A DNA stretch of 64,000 bases from Mycolicibacterium sp. CBMA 234 (GCF_009729415.1 NZ_MPKW01000015.1:1-64000), one strand, 5' to 3'. Positions 1-7,635 are shown, counted from the stretch's first letter. The notes: a model not told the origin generated them from the letters alone. A program made the numbers and translations.

Positions 1-80
1 TCGACATAATCGGCAACCTTGCCAGCCAACTCAAGAGCGGCCTCAGTGGACAGCAGATCAATAGCAACCTGGAGCTTCAT
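1..80 (-). CDS. hxlA: 3-hexulose-6-phosphate synthase, N-terminal part (cut by window edge)
   Basis: Only the first 26 codons lie in the window, read leftwards from an ATG at 78-80. They begin MKLQVAIDLLSTEAALELAG, which I recognise as the N-terminus of 3-hexulose-6-phosphate synthase, the enzyme that condenses formaldehyde with ribulose 5-phosphate in the RuMP pathway; M. gastri RmpA starts almost identically. A good ribosome site (AAGGAAG) lies 5 bases upstream of the ATG. The gene is divergent from the XRE-cupin regulator, with about 490 bp between them. The rest of the gene and any phosphohexulose isomerase partner are outside the window, so integrity cannot be judged. Confidence 0.85.
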   Translation of the reverse strand, partial: MKLQVAIDLLSTEAALELAGKVADYV

Positions 81-569
81 GGTGCTTCCTTCTTTCTGTT
101 AGGGAACTACGAACGAGCGGGAGAACGAGAAGCACCTGCGGGGCCGTTAAGGCCCAGATGATTCGAGGTCGAAAGGCGTGGTCCCACAACGACTGGAACG
201 CCGCCTCGGCGACTTGACCAACGGATGCTTCGTGGTCGATATCCATGATCGCGAGGCAAATGGGTGGGGGTAATACTGTTTTCTGACAGTCGTGACCACC
301 CTTTAGGATTGGTCAGAACTTGCACACAAGGCGTGAGCGGATTGCCTGGCCGCCCGACCCGGAAGCATTCAGACGACCGCGAGGCCAAGGCAGGGACGTC
401 GCGACGGGCCCATCTTTATCGCCTGTATTCAGCCTAAATTCCAAGGCCCGCAACGGGCCTGGGCTCTTCGCCCTCTGCTACGCCAATTGTCCAGTGCGAG
501 AGTGATTCACAGCGTCCGTACAGATGACTTGTCCGAACACGTTCCCCCCGACTTAGCTGTCCGACTACA
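81..569. promoter_or_regulatory. Divergent intergenic region between hxlA and the XRE-cupin regulator
   Basis: No convincing coding sequence is present in these 489 bases. The region must hold the promoters of both flanking genes. Visible structure: a short inverted repeat ACTGT-N6-ACAGT near 276-291 that could be an operator, and a 7-bp hairpin (AGGCCCG-CAA-CGGGCCT) at 444-460, on the regulator side. The long leader is typical of a regulated locus; control by the adjacent XRE-cupin protein is inference only. Confidence 0.4.
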
Positions 570-1226
570 TTGGGTAGGGTGACCGACACCCCGCTGCTGC
601 GCAACACCTCGGGCATCGCTCGGAATCGCGACCCGCACGAGACGTTCGAGGAATTGGAACTCGAAGCGGCCATCGCTCGTAATGTCCGGCAGCTGCGCCT
701 TGCTCAAGGGATGACCGTTGGCGAGATGGCCAACACTGTGGGTATCTCGAAGGCAATGTTGTCCAAGATTGAGAACGCCCAAACCTCATGCAGCCTGTCG
801 ACGTTGTCGCTGCTCGCCAAGGGGCTGGACGTGCCGGTGTCGTCGCTGTTCCGCGGCTCGGATGTAGAGCGGCCCGCAGCGTTCGTCAAAGCCGGCACCG
901 GCGCGCGAATCGTGCGTGACGGCACGGCTGAGGGCCACGAGTACCAGCTACTCGGCTCCCTACGCGGTGAGCACAAGCGGCTGGAATGCCTGTACGTCAC
1001 CTTGACCGAACAGAGCCGGAATTACCCGTTGTTTCAGCACCCCGGCACGGAGTTCATCTACCTACTCGACGGCGTGATGGACTACGGCCACAGCCGCTCG
1101 GTGTACCGCCTGCACCCCGGGGATTCGCTCCTGCTCGACGGCGAAGGCACGCACGGGCCGGTCGACCTGGTAGAGCTGCCGATCCGATTCCTATCGGTGA
1201 TCGCCTTCCCGGAGTCTCGCCTCTAG
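570..1226 (+). CDS. XRE-family transcriptional regulator with C-terminal cupin domain
   Basis: A 218-residue regulator. Residues about 35-93 form a Cro/C1-type helix-turn-helix (core MTVGEMANTVGISKAMLSKI) and residues about 140-215 form a small cupin barrel (QHPGTEFIYLLDG, then HPGDSLLLDGEGTHGP). Such proteins usually sense a small metabolite through the cupin and control neighbouring catabolic or nitrogen genes. The TTG at 570 and a GTG at 579 are both possible starts and neither has a clear Shine-Dalgarno, so the first few residues are uncertain. It is divergent from hxlA and lies beside methylamine/sarcosine-type genes, so a role as the local C1/N regulator is plausible but inferred. Confidence 0.85.
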   Translation: MGRVTDTPLLRNTSGIARNRDPHETFEELELEAAIARNVRQLRLAQGMTVGEMANTVGISKAMLSKIENAQTSCSLSTLSLLAKGLDVPVSSLFRGSDVERPAAFVKAGTGARIVRDGTAEGHEYQLLGSLRGEHKRLECLYVTLTEQSRNYPLFQHPGTEFIYLLDGVMDYGHSRSVYRLHPGDSLLLDGEGTHGPVDLVELPIRFLSVIAFPESRL

Positions 1227-1242
1227 CACCCCTGAGTTTTAG

Positions 1243-1791
1243 TCAGCGCAGGACCGCGTCGTGCAGGATTCCCCGCAGGTCGTCTGGGCCAATCGATCGG
1301 CGACGAGCCTCAGCACCGCCGGCCAGCAAGCCGCGCTCGGTCAGCGCAGGCAGCAACCCACCGATGAAGGCGCGTTCCCAGTGGACGGCGTCGGCGACCG
1401 CGTCCCGGTGCCAACGGACGCGCACGGACCCGCTTTTCGCGAAACCCGTTGCAGCGGCATGTCCATGGGTCACAACCAGAATCGCCGGGCCGCGTGACAT
1501 CAACCATCGGATCGCGTCACTCGGGCGATCACCTGGCCGCAGCCAGGCGAGGTCAGCGTCACTGAGGACGGCGATGTCACTGCGGGCGATCATTTCGTCA
1601 ATTCGGGCGAATGCGCCGGCCTGGTCCATCCGAACGTCGCAGCACACCAGTGCGTCAACGATGGCCCCACCGGGGAGATCGGTGCCAAACGTGGTCAGCC
1701 ACGCCTCCTCAAGGCGGGCGAGGACAGCGCTTCGCGCGGCCACCGTTCCCGTTGTGCCCGGCGCAAGGTCGGTCATGACGGAGACATTCAT
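1243..1791 (-). CDS. Truncated PfkB-family sugar kinase-like protein (catalytic motif lost)
   Basis: A 182-residue protein matching only the C-terminal half of PfkB/ribokinase-family carbohydrate kinases: FARIDEMIARSDIAVLSDAD followed by LAWLRPG, VVTHG and AFIGGLL. In real kinases the last block is GAGDAF, carrying the catalytic Asp; here the corresponding positions read HWERAF, so the catalytic residue is gone, and no N-terminal sugar-binding half is present. The chosen ATG at 1791 has an excellent ribosome site (AGGAGG plus GAAAA spacer); the open frame continues upstream to 1968 but looks non-coding. It could be a decayed kinase or a non-catalytic protein still being translated. Confidence 0.55.
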   Translation of the reverse strand: MNVSVMTDLAPGTTGTVAARSAVLARLEEAWLTTFGTDLPGGAIVDALVCCDVRMDQAGAFARIDEMIARSDIAVLSDADLAWLRPGDRPSDAIRWLMSRGPAILVVTHGHAAATGFAKSGSVRVRWHRDAVADAVHWERAFIGGLLPALTERGLLAGGAEARRRSIGPDDLRGILHDAVLR

Positions 1792-2148
1792 TTTCTTCCT
1801 CCTGCCGCGGGGATCTGGCCTTCCACTGTCCGTCCAGATAGAGGTAAGTCGAAACGCCAAGTTGGGATGGATTGAGCTACCCGTTTGGGTAGGGGCGGGA
1901 AGGATCGTCCCACGCGACGTCGGCAAATAGGTCATCGGCAGCCAGTACGACCCCGGCGCTAGTTTCATCCCATTAAATGCTGTTTATTTCAGCGAAACGG
2001 TAGTAACGTGGATCACATCCACTAGTAGTGGATTGTGTCAACTAGCAGTACTGGCGCTGTGTGAAGGGAAGCTCATGCGGACCCGAACACCGTGGATCAG
2101 GGCACGAGGTTGCACCACCCATAACGTCTGAACCAGAAAGCCACCATC
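1792..2148. promoter_or_regulatory. Divergent promoter region, PfkB-like / FAD oxidoreductase
   Basis: This 357-bp stretch separates two divergent genes and shows no coding signal. It contains a 17-nt perfect palindrome at 2017-2033 (listed separately) and an A+T-rich segment around 1975-2000 suitable for promoters. The ribosome site of the leftward gene lies at its left edge. Confidence 0.45.
2017..2033. promoter_or_regulatory. Palindromic operator candidate
   Basis: ATCCACTAGTAGTGGAT is a perfect inverted repeat of two 8-nt arms around a central G, located 115 bp upstream of the FAD oxidoreductase start in a divergent intergenic region. Size and symmetry suit a dimeric repressor or activator site. 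Which protein binds is unknown; the XRE-cupin and ROK regulators of this island are the nearest candidates. Confidence 0.5.
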
Positions 2149-3348
2149 ATGTCTGAAACAGTCACCACGACCGACGTCGTCATCGTGGGCGGCGGATTGG
2201 AAGGTTGCTCAGCAGCCTGGTCGCTGGCCCAGCGCGGCGTCACCGACGTCACCATTGTCGAGCGCGATACCGTCGGCTCCGGCGGCACCGGGAAGTCTTC
2301 TGGCGTCGTCCGCTGCCACTACGGCGTCAGCTCGCTCGCCGCAATGGCAACCCGCAGCCTCGACCTGTTCGAGAACGCTCAGGAGATCCTCGGCGAGGAT
2401 GTCGGTTTCCATCAGACCGGCTATGTGGTCGGCGTGGGCCCGCAGAACGTCCAGGCCATCCACGACTCCATGGCCGCGCAGCGCGCCGTCGGTGTGCGCA
2501 CCGAAGACATCGACAAGTCCGAGGTCGCAAAGCTGTGGCCGGTCGCCGACCTGGACCCCTTCGCCGCGTTCGCGTGGGAAGAGCGTGGTGGATACGGTGA
2601 CGCTTACCAGACCGCGCAGGGCTTCGCCGCCGCCGCTCGTCGCCAGGGCGTCCGCCTGCGGCAGAGCACCACGGTCAGCGAGATCATCGTCGAGAACGGC
2701 AAGGCCACCGGCGTGCGCCTGACCGACGGCAGCGTCGTCCACGCCAACACGGTCGTCCTGGCCGCCGGCCCCTGGTCGGTCGCGCTGCTGGCTCAGCACG
2801 GCATCGAGCTGCCGATCACGGTGCACCGCGAGCAGATCGTGCTCATCGACCCGGGCCAAGACCTCGGCAAGGTTCCGGTGTTCTCTGACCTGGTGTCGCT
2901 GCAGTACGTTCGCCCCGAAGGTTCCGACGGCCAGATTCTGTTCGGCAACTCCGCTCTCGACGTACTCGAGCCCGCGGACCCCGACAACTACCTCAACCGC
3001 GCCGACGACGACTTCATCGACCTCACCGTCGACAAGATCGGGACCCGGTTCCCCGGCCTCGAGAACCCGTCGATCGCGTCGACCTACGCCGGCTGCTACG
3101 ACGTGACGCCGGACTTCAACCCGGTGATCTCCGAAACCCCGGTCGACGGCCTGATCGTCGCCGCTGGGTTCTCGGGCCACGGCTTCAAGATCGCCCCCGC
3201 GGTCGGCAGGCTCGTCGCCGACCTCGTCGTCGACGGCAAGAGCTCCGATGCCGATATTCCGGCTGACGACTTCCGGCTGTCGCGCTTCGCCGAAGGCAAC
3301 CTGCTCAAGAGCCCGTTCCCCTACATCGGTGCGGGACAGATGCGCTAA
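2149..3348 (+). CDS. DAO-family FAD-dependent oxidoreductase (sarcosine oxidase beta / N-methyl amine type)
   Basis: This 399-residue flavoprotein starts with a Rossmann FAD motif (VVIVGGGLEG, Gly14-Gly19), has the SSGVVRCHYG block typical of the sarcosine oxidase beta / glycine oxidase group, and ends with the family's substrate/FAD signature GFSGHGFKIAPAVGRLVADL. Enzymes of this fold oxidise N-methyl groups of amino acids, producing formaldehyde or a reduced carrier. No alpha, gamma or delta sarcosine oxidase subunits accompany it, so it probably works alone or with a distant partner. Next to a GlnT/GMAS and split glutamate-synthase operon it is the best local candidate for an N-methylglutamate (or sarcosine) oxidising step; substrate is inferred. 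The ATG at 2149 follows a weak ribosome site. Confidence 0.8.
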   Translation: MSETVTTTDVVIVGGGLEGCSAAWSLAQRGVTDVTIVERDTVGSGGTGKSSGVVRCHYGVSSLAAMATRSLDLFENAQEILGEDVGFHQTGYVVGVGPQNVQAIHDSMAAQRAVGVRTEDIDKSEVAKLWPVADLDPFAAFAWEERGGYGDAYQTAQGFAAAARRQGVRLRQSTTVSEIIVENGKATGVRLTDGSVVHANTVVLAAGPWSVALLAQHGIELPITVHREQIVLIDPGQDLGKVPVFSDLVSLQYVRPEGSDGQILFGNSALDVLEPADPDNYLNRADDDFIDLTVDKIGTRFPGLENPSIASTYAGCYDVTPDFNPVISETPVDGLIVAAGFSGHGFKIAPAVGRLVADLVVDGKSSDADIPADDFRLSRFAEGNLLKSPFPYIGAGQMR

Positions 3349-3386
3349 TCAACGATTAGCGCCCTCGAGAGCGCACAGGTCAGAAC

Positions 3387-3635
3387 ATGGGTCACACATT
3401 CGACGCACTAAGCCAGAACATGACACTGGCCGACGGAGTGGAGCTGTCCCCTGTCTTTGACCTAGGCGCGCTCACGGAAGCGACCCTGGTGCACAGGCCT
3501 GTGTGCACCAGGGTCGCTTCCGTTGCCTACCAGGCCGGCTGCCCCTCGGGGATTTCTCCTCGGAACTCGTCGGCCGCAACACCAGCGCATCCGCCCTGCG
3601 CACACCGCGCAAGGACGACGAACTACACGCGATAG
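3387..3635 (+). CDS. Possible small ORF of unknown function overlapping a hairpin
   Basis: An 82-codon open frame between the FAD oxidoreductase and the MBL-fold hydrolase. Its first ~38 residues (MGHTFDALSQNMTLADGVEL onwards) look protein-like, whereas the rest reads through a perfect 21-bp inverted repeat and then a low-quality stretch rich in Pro, Ala and Arg. I do not recognise it. It may be a remnant of a longer gene, a short regulatory peptide, or not coding. The region between the two flanking genes (297 bp) holds nothing else. Confidence 0.25.
   Translation: MGHTFDALSQNMTLADGVELSPVFDLGALTEATLVHRPVCTRVASVAYQAGCPSGISPRNSSAATPAHPPCAHRARTTNYTR
3475..3522 (+). terminator. Perfect 21-bp inverted repeat (terminator-like hairpin)
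   Basis: CGGAAGCGACCCTGGTGCACA at 3475-3495 pairs perfectly with 3502-3522 across a 6-nt loop. No U-tract follows, as is common for mycobacterial terminators. It sits between the FAD oxidoreductase and the MBL hydrolase and probably ends or attenuates the upstream transcript. Confidence 0.65.
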
Positions 3636-3645
3636 GGGCATCTAA

Positions 3646-4269
3646 GTGAGCACCATTCAACGCATCGTGACCAGCGGCACCTTCAGCCTCGATGGCGGCA
3701 CCTGGGACGTAGACAACAACATCTGGCTCATCGGTGACGACACCGACTGCATCGTCTTCGACGCCGCCCATACCGCCGCACCCATCATCGATGCGGTCGC
3801 GGGGCGCAACGTCCTGGCGGTCGTGTGCACACACGGGCACAACGACCACATCACTGTGGCGCCGGAACTCGCCGCAGCCCTGGACGCCCCGATCCTGCTC
3901 CACCCGGCCGACGAAATGCTTTGGCGGGAAATACATCCCACCGCGACCTTCTACCCGGTCGACGACGAGCAAGTGCTCAAGGTCGGCGGAATCGAAATCC
4001 ACGCCATGCACACCCCCGGCCACTCCCCCGGATCGGTGTGCTGGTCAGCACCCGACCTGGGTGCCGTCCTCTCGGGGGACACCCTGTTCCACGGCGGCCC
4101 CGGCGCCACCGGACGCTCCTACTCCGACTTCCCGACCATCCTGGACTCCATCTCCAAACGACTCGGCGTCCTGCCTGCAGAAACCGTGGTCTACACCGGC
4201 CACGGCGACACCACCACCATCGGCGGCGAAGTCATCCACTACGACGACTGGGTAGCGCGCGGGCACTGA
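3646..4269 (+). CDS. MBL-fold metallo-hydrolase, probable S-formylmycothiol hydrolase type
   Basis: A 207-residue glyoxalase II-like metallo-beta-lactamase protein. The two-metal site is complete: HGHNDH (His63, His65, Asp67, His68), His126 in HTPGHSPGS, Asp145 in SGDTLF and His186 in TGHGD. In mycobacteria a hydrolase of this type sits next to the mycothiol-dependent formaldehyde dehydrogenase MscR and is thought to hydrolyse S-formylmycothiol. Here it follows an N-methyl amine-type oxidase and lies in an island with hexulose phosphate synthase, consistent with formaldehyde oxidation. GTG start at 3646 with an upstream AGGGG. The exact thioester substrate is inferred. Confidence 0.75.
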   Translation: MSTIQRIVTSGTFSLDGGTWDVDNNIWLIGDDTDCIVFDAAHTAAPIIDAVAGRNVLAVVCTHGHNDHITVAPELAAALDAPILLHPADEMLWREIHPTATFYPVDDEQVLKVGGIEIHAMHTPGHSPGSVCWSAPDLGAVLSGDTLFHGGPGATGRSYSDFPTILDSISKRLGVLPAETVVYTGHGDTTTIGGEVIHYDDWVARGH

Positions 4270-4284
4270 CCGCGCCGGCCCTGA

Positions 4285-4330
4285 AATGACGGGACCCCAT
4301 CGGCCACACTGCCGATGGGGTCCTGTCATT
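4285..4330. terminator. Bidirectional hairpin terminator between convergent genes
   Basis: Arms 4285-4304 and 4311-4330 (AATGACGGGACCCCATCGGC and its near-perfect complement, one G-T wobble) with a 6-nt loop. It lies between the rightward MBL hydrolase (ends 4269) and the leftward HAD phosphatase (ends 4446), so it can serve both. Confidence 0.75.
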
Positions 4331-4445
4331 GGCCCTGTCGGGTTAGCACTGCGAATGTCCAGACAGCTCAAGGTCTTTCGCAGATTTGCGAGCTGAAGGC
4401 ACCTCCGTGACAGTGCCTTTCGGGCATCAGCTCGCCCCGCCTCGA

Positions 4446-5429
4446 TTAGACGGTCGTGAACACGATCTCCGGCGCGGCGTCCGGGATCGCGTCCGGGTGA
4501 GCAGCCCACCAAGCGGCACAGCCGGCGCGCCAACTGTTGAGATCGTCTTCGCGGCCGCTGATGCTGACCGCCATTCCCGAAACCCGAGCCGTTGCATCAC
4601 CGCAGGAGTAGGCCCCATTGTCGACGGTGATCGCCGGGTAATCCTCGTAGAGTTCACTCAGAGAATCGACCATGTACGTCGGACGCTCGTCCACGCGGGC
4701 AGCGAGGGCAGTTCGGGACGTGTCCACGCCAGTGAGGACCAGAAGGGTCGCCATTCCTGCGCGATTGCCACCCAGGATGTCGGTGTCCAGTCGATCGCCA
4801 ATCACCAAGGGGCGCTCAACATTCGAGTGCCGCGCCGCCGTCTCGAAGAGGGCCGGTCCAGGCTTTCCCGCCACCAAGGGATATTTGCCGGTAGCGGTCG
4901 CAATCGCCGCCACCATGGTGCCGTTACCGGGAGCGAACCCGCGCTCCTGCGGCAGGGTCATGTCAGTGTTCGTCGCGACCCAGACGGCGCCTGCCGCGAT
5001 CGCGAAAGACGCCTCCGCCAAGTCCTTCCAGCCGATGGTCGGCGTGAATCCCTGGATGACAGCGTCCGGTTGATGATCCCAGGAGTTCGCAACATGGAGG
5101 CCTTGAGCCCGCACCGAATCCGCGAGGGTCTGACTGCCGACCACGAACACCGTCGCACCGGCGGGGACCTGGCGCGCCAGCAACTCGGCTCCGGCCAACG
5201 CCGACCCGAACACCTGATCTGCGCTCGCAGGCGCACCCAGCCGCCGCAGATGCGAGGCAACCTCCGCCGACGATCGCGACGCATTGTTGGTCACATACGC
5301 CAGGCGCTTGCCGTCGCCCACAAGCTTGCCCAGCGCCTCTGGTGCGCCTGCGATCGCCTTCGGGCCCGCATACACGACACCGTCGAGGTCTGTCAGTACC
5401 CCGTCAAAGCCGTCAATCAGCCGGGTCAT
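4446..5429 (-). CDS. HAD-superfamily phosphatase, NagD/Rv1692 (glycerol-3-phosphate phosphatase) type
   Basis: A 327-residue HAD phosphatase of the PHO13/NagD group. Motif I is DLDGVVY (nucleophile Asp14, general acid Asp16), motif II TNNASRS, the Lys block AGKPGPALF, and motif IV GDRLDTDI. It resembles M. tuberculosis Rv1692, a glycerol-3-phosphate phosphatase, along its whole length including SDLAEA-like and GNGSMVAA-like segments. The ATG at 5429 has a good ribosome site (GGAGG, 8 nt upstream); the longer frame to 5558 is not needed. In this island it might instead recycle another sugar or C2/C3 phosphate. It has its own transcription unit between two hairpins. Confidence 0.8.
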   Translation of the reverse strand: MTRLIDGFDGVLTDLDGVVYAGPKAIAGAPEALGKLVGDGKRLAYVTNNASRSSAEVASHLRRLGAPASADQVFGSALAGAELLARQVPAGATVFVVGSQTLADSVRAQGLHVANSWDHQPDAVIQGFTPTIGWKDLAEASFAIAAGAVWVATNTDMTLPQERGFAPGNGTMVAAIATATGKYPLVAGKPGPALFETAARHSNVERPLVIGDRLDTDILGGNRAGMATLLVLTGVDTSRTALAARVDERPTYMVDSLSELYEDYPAITVDNGAYSCGDATARVSGMAVSISGREDDLNSWRAGCAAWWAAHPDAIPDAAPEIVFTTV

Positions 5430-5566
5430 CAGTGTTCGCCTCCGATGTCGCGTAAAAGTCTTTGTGTCGTGCGGTGACCGCACGGAACCGGGTAACCGAC
5501 CCCGGTCATGTCGTATTGCGTGACACCACAACGATATTCGTGGCATTACGCCATGCAAAAGTTAAA

Positions 5567-5608
5567 GGTGGCGGTTCCCCGTCCAGCCCTGACGGGGAAA
5601 CCACCACC
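5567..5608 (-). terminator. Intrinsic terminator of the glnT/mgs-like operon
   Basis: Read leftwards, an ~17-bp stem (GGTGGTGGTTTCCCCGTC against GACGGGGAACCGCCACC) with a 7-nt loop is followed at once by TTTAACTTTT, a classical intrinsic terminator. It begins 10 bases after the stop of the last operon gene at 5618. Confidence 0.8.
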
Positions 5609-5617
5609 CTTGCCTAT

Positions 5618-6952
5618 CTAGAAGTTCCTACCGGGCACCCACGAGGTTCCAGCAAGCGGGATGCGAGACATCGCCGATGCTTCGATGGTCAACGCGACCA
5701 TGTCCTCGGGCTCCAGGTGCTGCACGTGGGCCTTACCGCAAGCGCGTGCGATGACCTGGAGTTCCAGCGTCAGCACCCGCAGGTAGTTGGCCAACTTGCG
5801 ACCGCCCTCGATCGGATCGAATCGGGCCGACAGCTCAGGATCCTGCGTGCTGATGCCCGTCGGGTCCTTTCCGTCCTGGAAGTCGTCGTAGAAGCCGGCA
5901 GCGCTGCCCAACTTCTCGTACTCAGCGGCGTACCGAGGATCGTTGTCGCCCAGGGCGATCAACGCAGCGGTTCCGATGGCCACCGCGTCAGCGCCCAGCG
6001 CCAAGCACTTGGCAACGTCGGCGCCGTTACGAATACCGCCGGAGACGATCAGCTGAACCTTGCGGTGCATGCCCAGTTCCTGCAGCGCCTGCACGGCCTG
6101 CGGGATGGCAGCCAGCGTCGGAATACCGACATGTTCGATGAACACCTCTTGGGTAGCCGCAGTACCGCCCTGCATGCCGTCGACGACGACCACGTCGGCA
6201 CCGGCAGCGACAGCCAGCTTCACGTCGTAGTACGTGCGGGTAGCACCCACCTTGACGTAGATCGGCTTTTCCCAGTCGGTGATCTCACGGATTTCCGCGA
6301 TCTTGATGGCCAGGTCATCCGGGCCGGTCCAGTCGGGATGCCGCGACGCCGAACGCTGGTCGATACCCTGTGGGAGAGTACGCATTCCAGCGACGCGCTC
6401 GGAGATCTTCTGACCCAGCAGCATGCCGCCGCCACCTGGCTTGGCACCCTGTCCGAGCACGACCTCGATGGCGTCCGCTTTACGCAGATCATCGGGGTTC
6501 ATGCCGTAGCGCGACGGAAGGTACTGGTACACCAGTGTTTTCGACTGTCCCCGCTCTTCCGGCGTCATGCCACCGTCACCGGTAGTGGTGGACGTGCCCA
6601 TGGCGCTGGCGCCACGGCCCAGGGCTTCCTTGGCGCGTCCGGACAACGCACCGAAGCTCATGCCTGCGATGGTGACCGGAATATCAAGGTGCAGTGGGTA
6701 TTTCGCGAAACGGTCACCGAGCACTACATCGGTGGAACACTTCTCGCGGTAGCCCTCAAGGGGATAACGTGACACCGACGCGCCGAGGAACAGCAGGTCG
6801 TCGAAGTGCGGCAGCTTCCGCTTGGCGCCCCAACCGCGGATATCGTAGATACCAGTGGCGGCGGCCCGTTGGATAGCGGCGATCGTGGTCCGGTCGAAGG
6901 TGGCGGACTCGCGCAGGCCGAGCCGAGCCCGGTCGTCGTCTGTTTGGCTCAT
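5618..6952 (-). CDS. mgsC: FMN-binding glutamate synthase-type domain protein (GltB2/GlxD/MgsC-like)
   Basis: This 444-residue protein corresponds to the central FMN/synthase domain of the glutamate synthase large subunit. Visible are MSFGALSGRAKEALGRGA, GQGAKPGGGGMLLGQKI, VVVDGMQGGTAATQEVF and the phosphate-binding VSGGIRNGADVAKCLALGAD. In N-methylglutamate synthase this subunit carries the C-N transfer to 2-oxoglutarate. The cysteine cluster that binds 3Fe-4S in canonical enzymes (CHxNxCPxGIxTQ) reads YDDFQDGKDPTGISTQ, so all cysteines are missing and the electron route must differ. ATG overlaps the stop of the GXGXG gene by ATGA, indicating translational coupling. The symbol is by architecture; GlxD of rhizobia is an alternative name. 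Confidence 0.8.
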   Translation of the reverse strand: MSQTDDDRARLGLRESATFDRTTIAAIQRAAATGIYDIRGWGAKRKLPHFDDLLFLGASVSRYPLEGYREKCSTDVVLGDRFAKYPLHLDIPVTIAGMSFGALSGRAKEALGRGASAMGTSTTTGDGGMTPEERGQSKTLVYQYLPSRYGMNPDDLRKADAIEVVLGQGAKPGGGGMLLGQKISERVAGMRTLPQGIDQRSASRHPDWTGPDDLAIKIAEIREITDWEKPIYVKVGATRTYYDVKLAVAAGADVVVVDGMQGGTAATQEVFIEHVGIPTLAAIPQAVQALQELGMHRKVQLIVSGGIRNGADVAKCLALGADAVAIGTAALIALGDNDPRYAAEYEKLGSAAGFYDDFQDGKDPTGISTQDPELSARFDPIEGGRKLANYLRVLTLELQVIARACGKAHVQHLEPEDMVALTIEASAMSRIPLAGTSWVPGRNF

Positions 6953-7635
6953 CAGTATGCTCCGGCGTTGTCGACTTTGAAGTGGTAGAGGTTGCGGGCA
7001 GACCCATACCGCGTGTAGGACGCGGTGTCGTCGTCTTCGAAGCCAGCCGCCTTCAGCAGCAGGGCGAGCTCCTGGTGGTGCTCGTCACGCATTTCCTTGG
7101 CGATGCAGTCAGCGCCCAGTGATGCGGCGTTGCCGCGCAGGTAGATTCGCGTCTCGTAGATCGAGTCACCAAGCGCTTCACCCGCGTCGCCGCGGATGAC
7201 CAGGCGTCCGGCTTGCGCCATGAAGGCGCTCATGTGGCCGACGTTGCCGCCCACCACGATGTCGACGCCCTTCATAGAGATACCGCACCGCGCTGAGGCG
7301 TTGCCCTCGATGACCAGCAGTCCTCCGTGTGCGGTTGCACCCGCGGACTGAGAAGCGTCGCCCTTGACGACGACGGTGCCGCTCATCATGTTCTCAGCGA
7401 GGCCGGTGCCGGCATTGCCGTTGATGACGATTTCGGCCTGCTGGTTCATGCCGGCGCCGTAGTAACCCAGGTGCCCGTTTACCGTGATCTTCACCGGTGC
7501 GTTGACACCAACCGCGACGTTGTGCGCCCCGGCCGGGTTATTGATGGTGAACTCGCCGGCCAAGTCCGCTGCGTGCAGGGCGGTGTTTACCTCCCGCAGC
7601 GGCGTTTCTGCCAGGTCAAATGTCAACGGCTCCAT
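6952..7635 (-). CDS. mgsB: GXGXG-domain protein (GltB3/GlxC/MgsB-like)
   Basis: This 227-residue protein is the stand-alone equivalent of the C-terminal right-handed beta-helix domain of glutamate synthase. Gly-rich turns repeat regularly (GNAGTGLAENMMSG, GDASQSAGATAHGG, GNASARCGISMKG, GNVGHMSAFMAQAG, GDAGEALGDS). It is non-catalytic in the parent enzyme and serves as structural scaffold between amidotransferase and FMN domains. Its start overlaps the end of the amidotransferase gene by 13 bp and its stop overlaps the FMN-domain start, so all three are one translational unit. Confidence 0.82.
   Translation of the reverse strand: MEPLTFDLAETPLREVNTALHAADLAGEFTINNPAGAHNVAVGVNAPVKITVNGHLGYYGAGMNQQAEIVINGNAGTGLAENMMSGTVVVKGDASQSAGATAHGGLLVIEGNASARCGISMKGVDIVVGGNVGHMSAFMAQAGRLVIRGDAGEALGDSIYETRIYLRGNAASLGADCIAKEMRDEHHQELALLLKAAGFEDDDTASYTRYGSARNLYHFKVDNAGAY

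Noticed and set aside
444..460. 7-bp hairpin in front of the XRE-cupin gene as riboswitch
   Set aside because: Too small and without conserved riboswitch elements; noted only as local structure.
986..1930. Plus-strand 314-codon frame over the regulator end and PfkB-like gene
   Set aside because: Arg/Pro-rich low-complexity translation, overlaps two better supported genes and has no ribosome site.
2209..3180. Long open frame on the minus strand opposite the FAD oxidoreductase
   Set aside because: It is the antisense shadow of a well-conserved flavoprotein in high-GC DNA and encodes no recognisable motif.
4386..5477. 363-codon plus-strand frame opposite the HAD phosphatase
   Set aside because: Antisense to a gene with all four HAD motifs.
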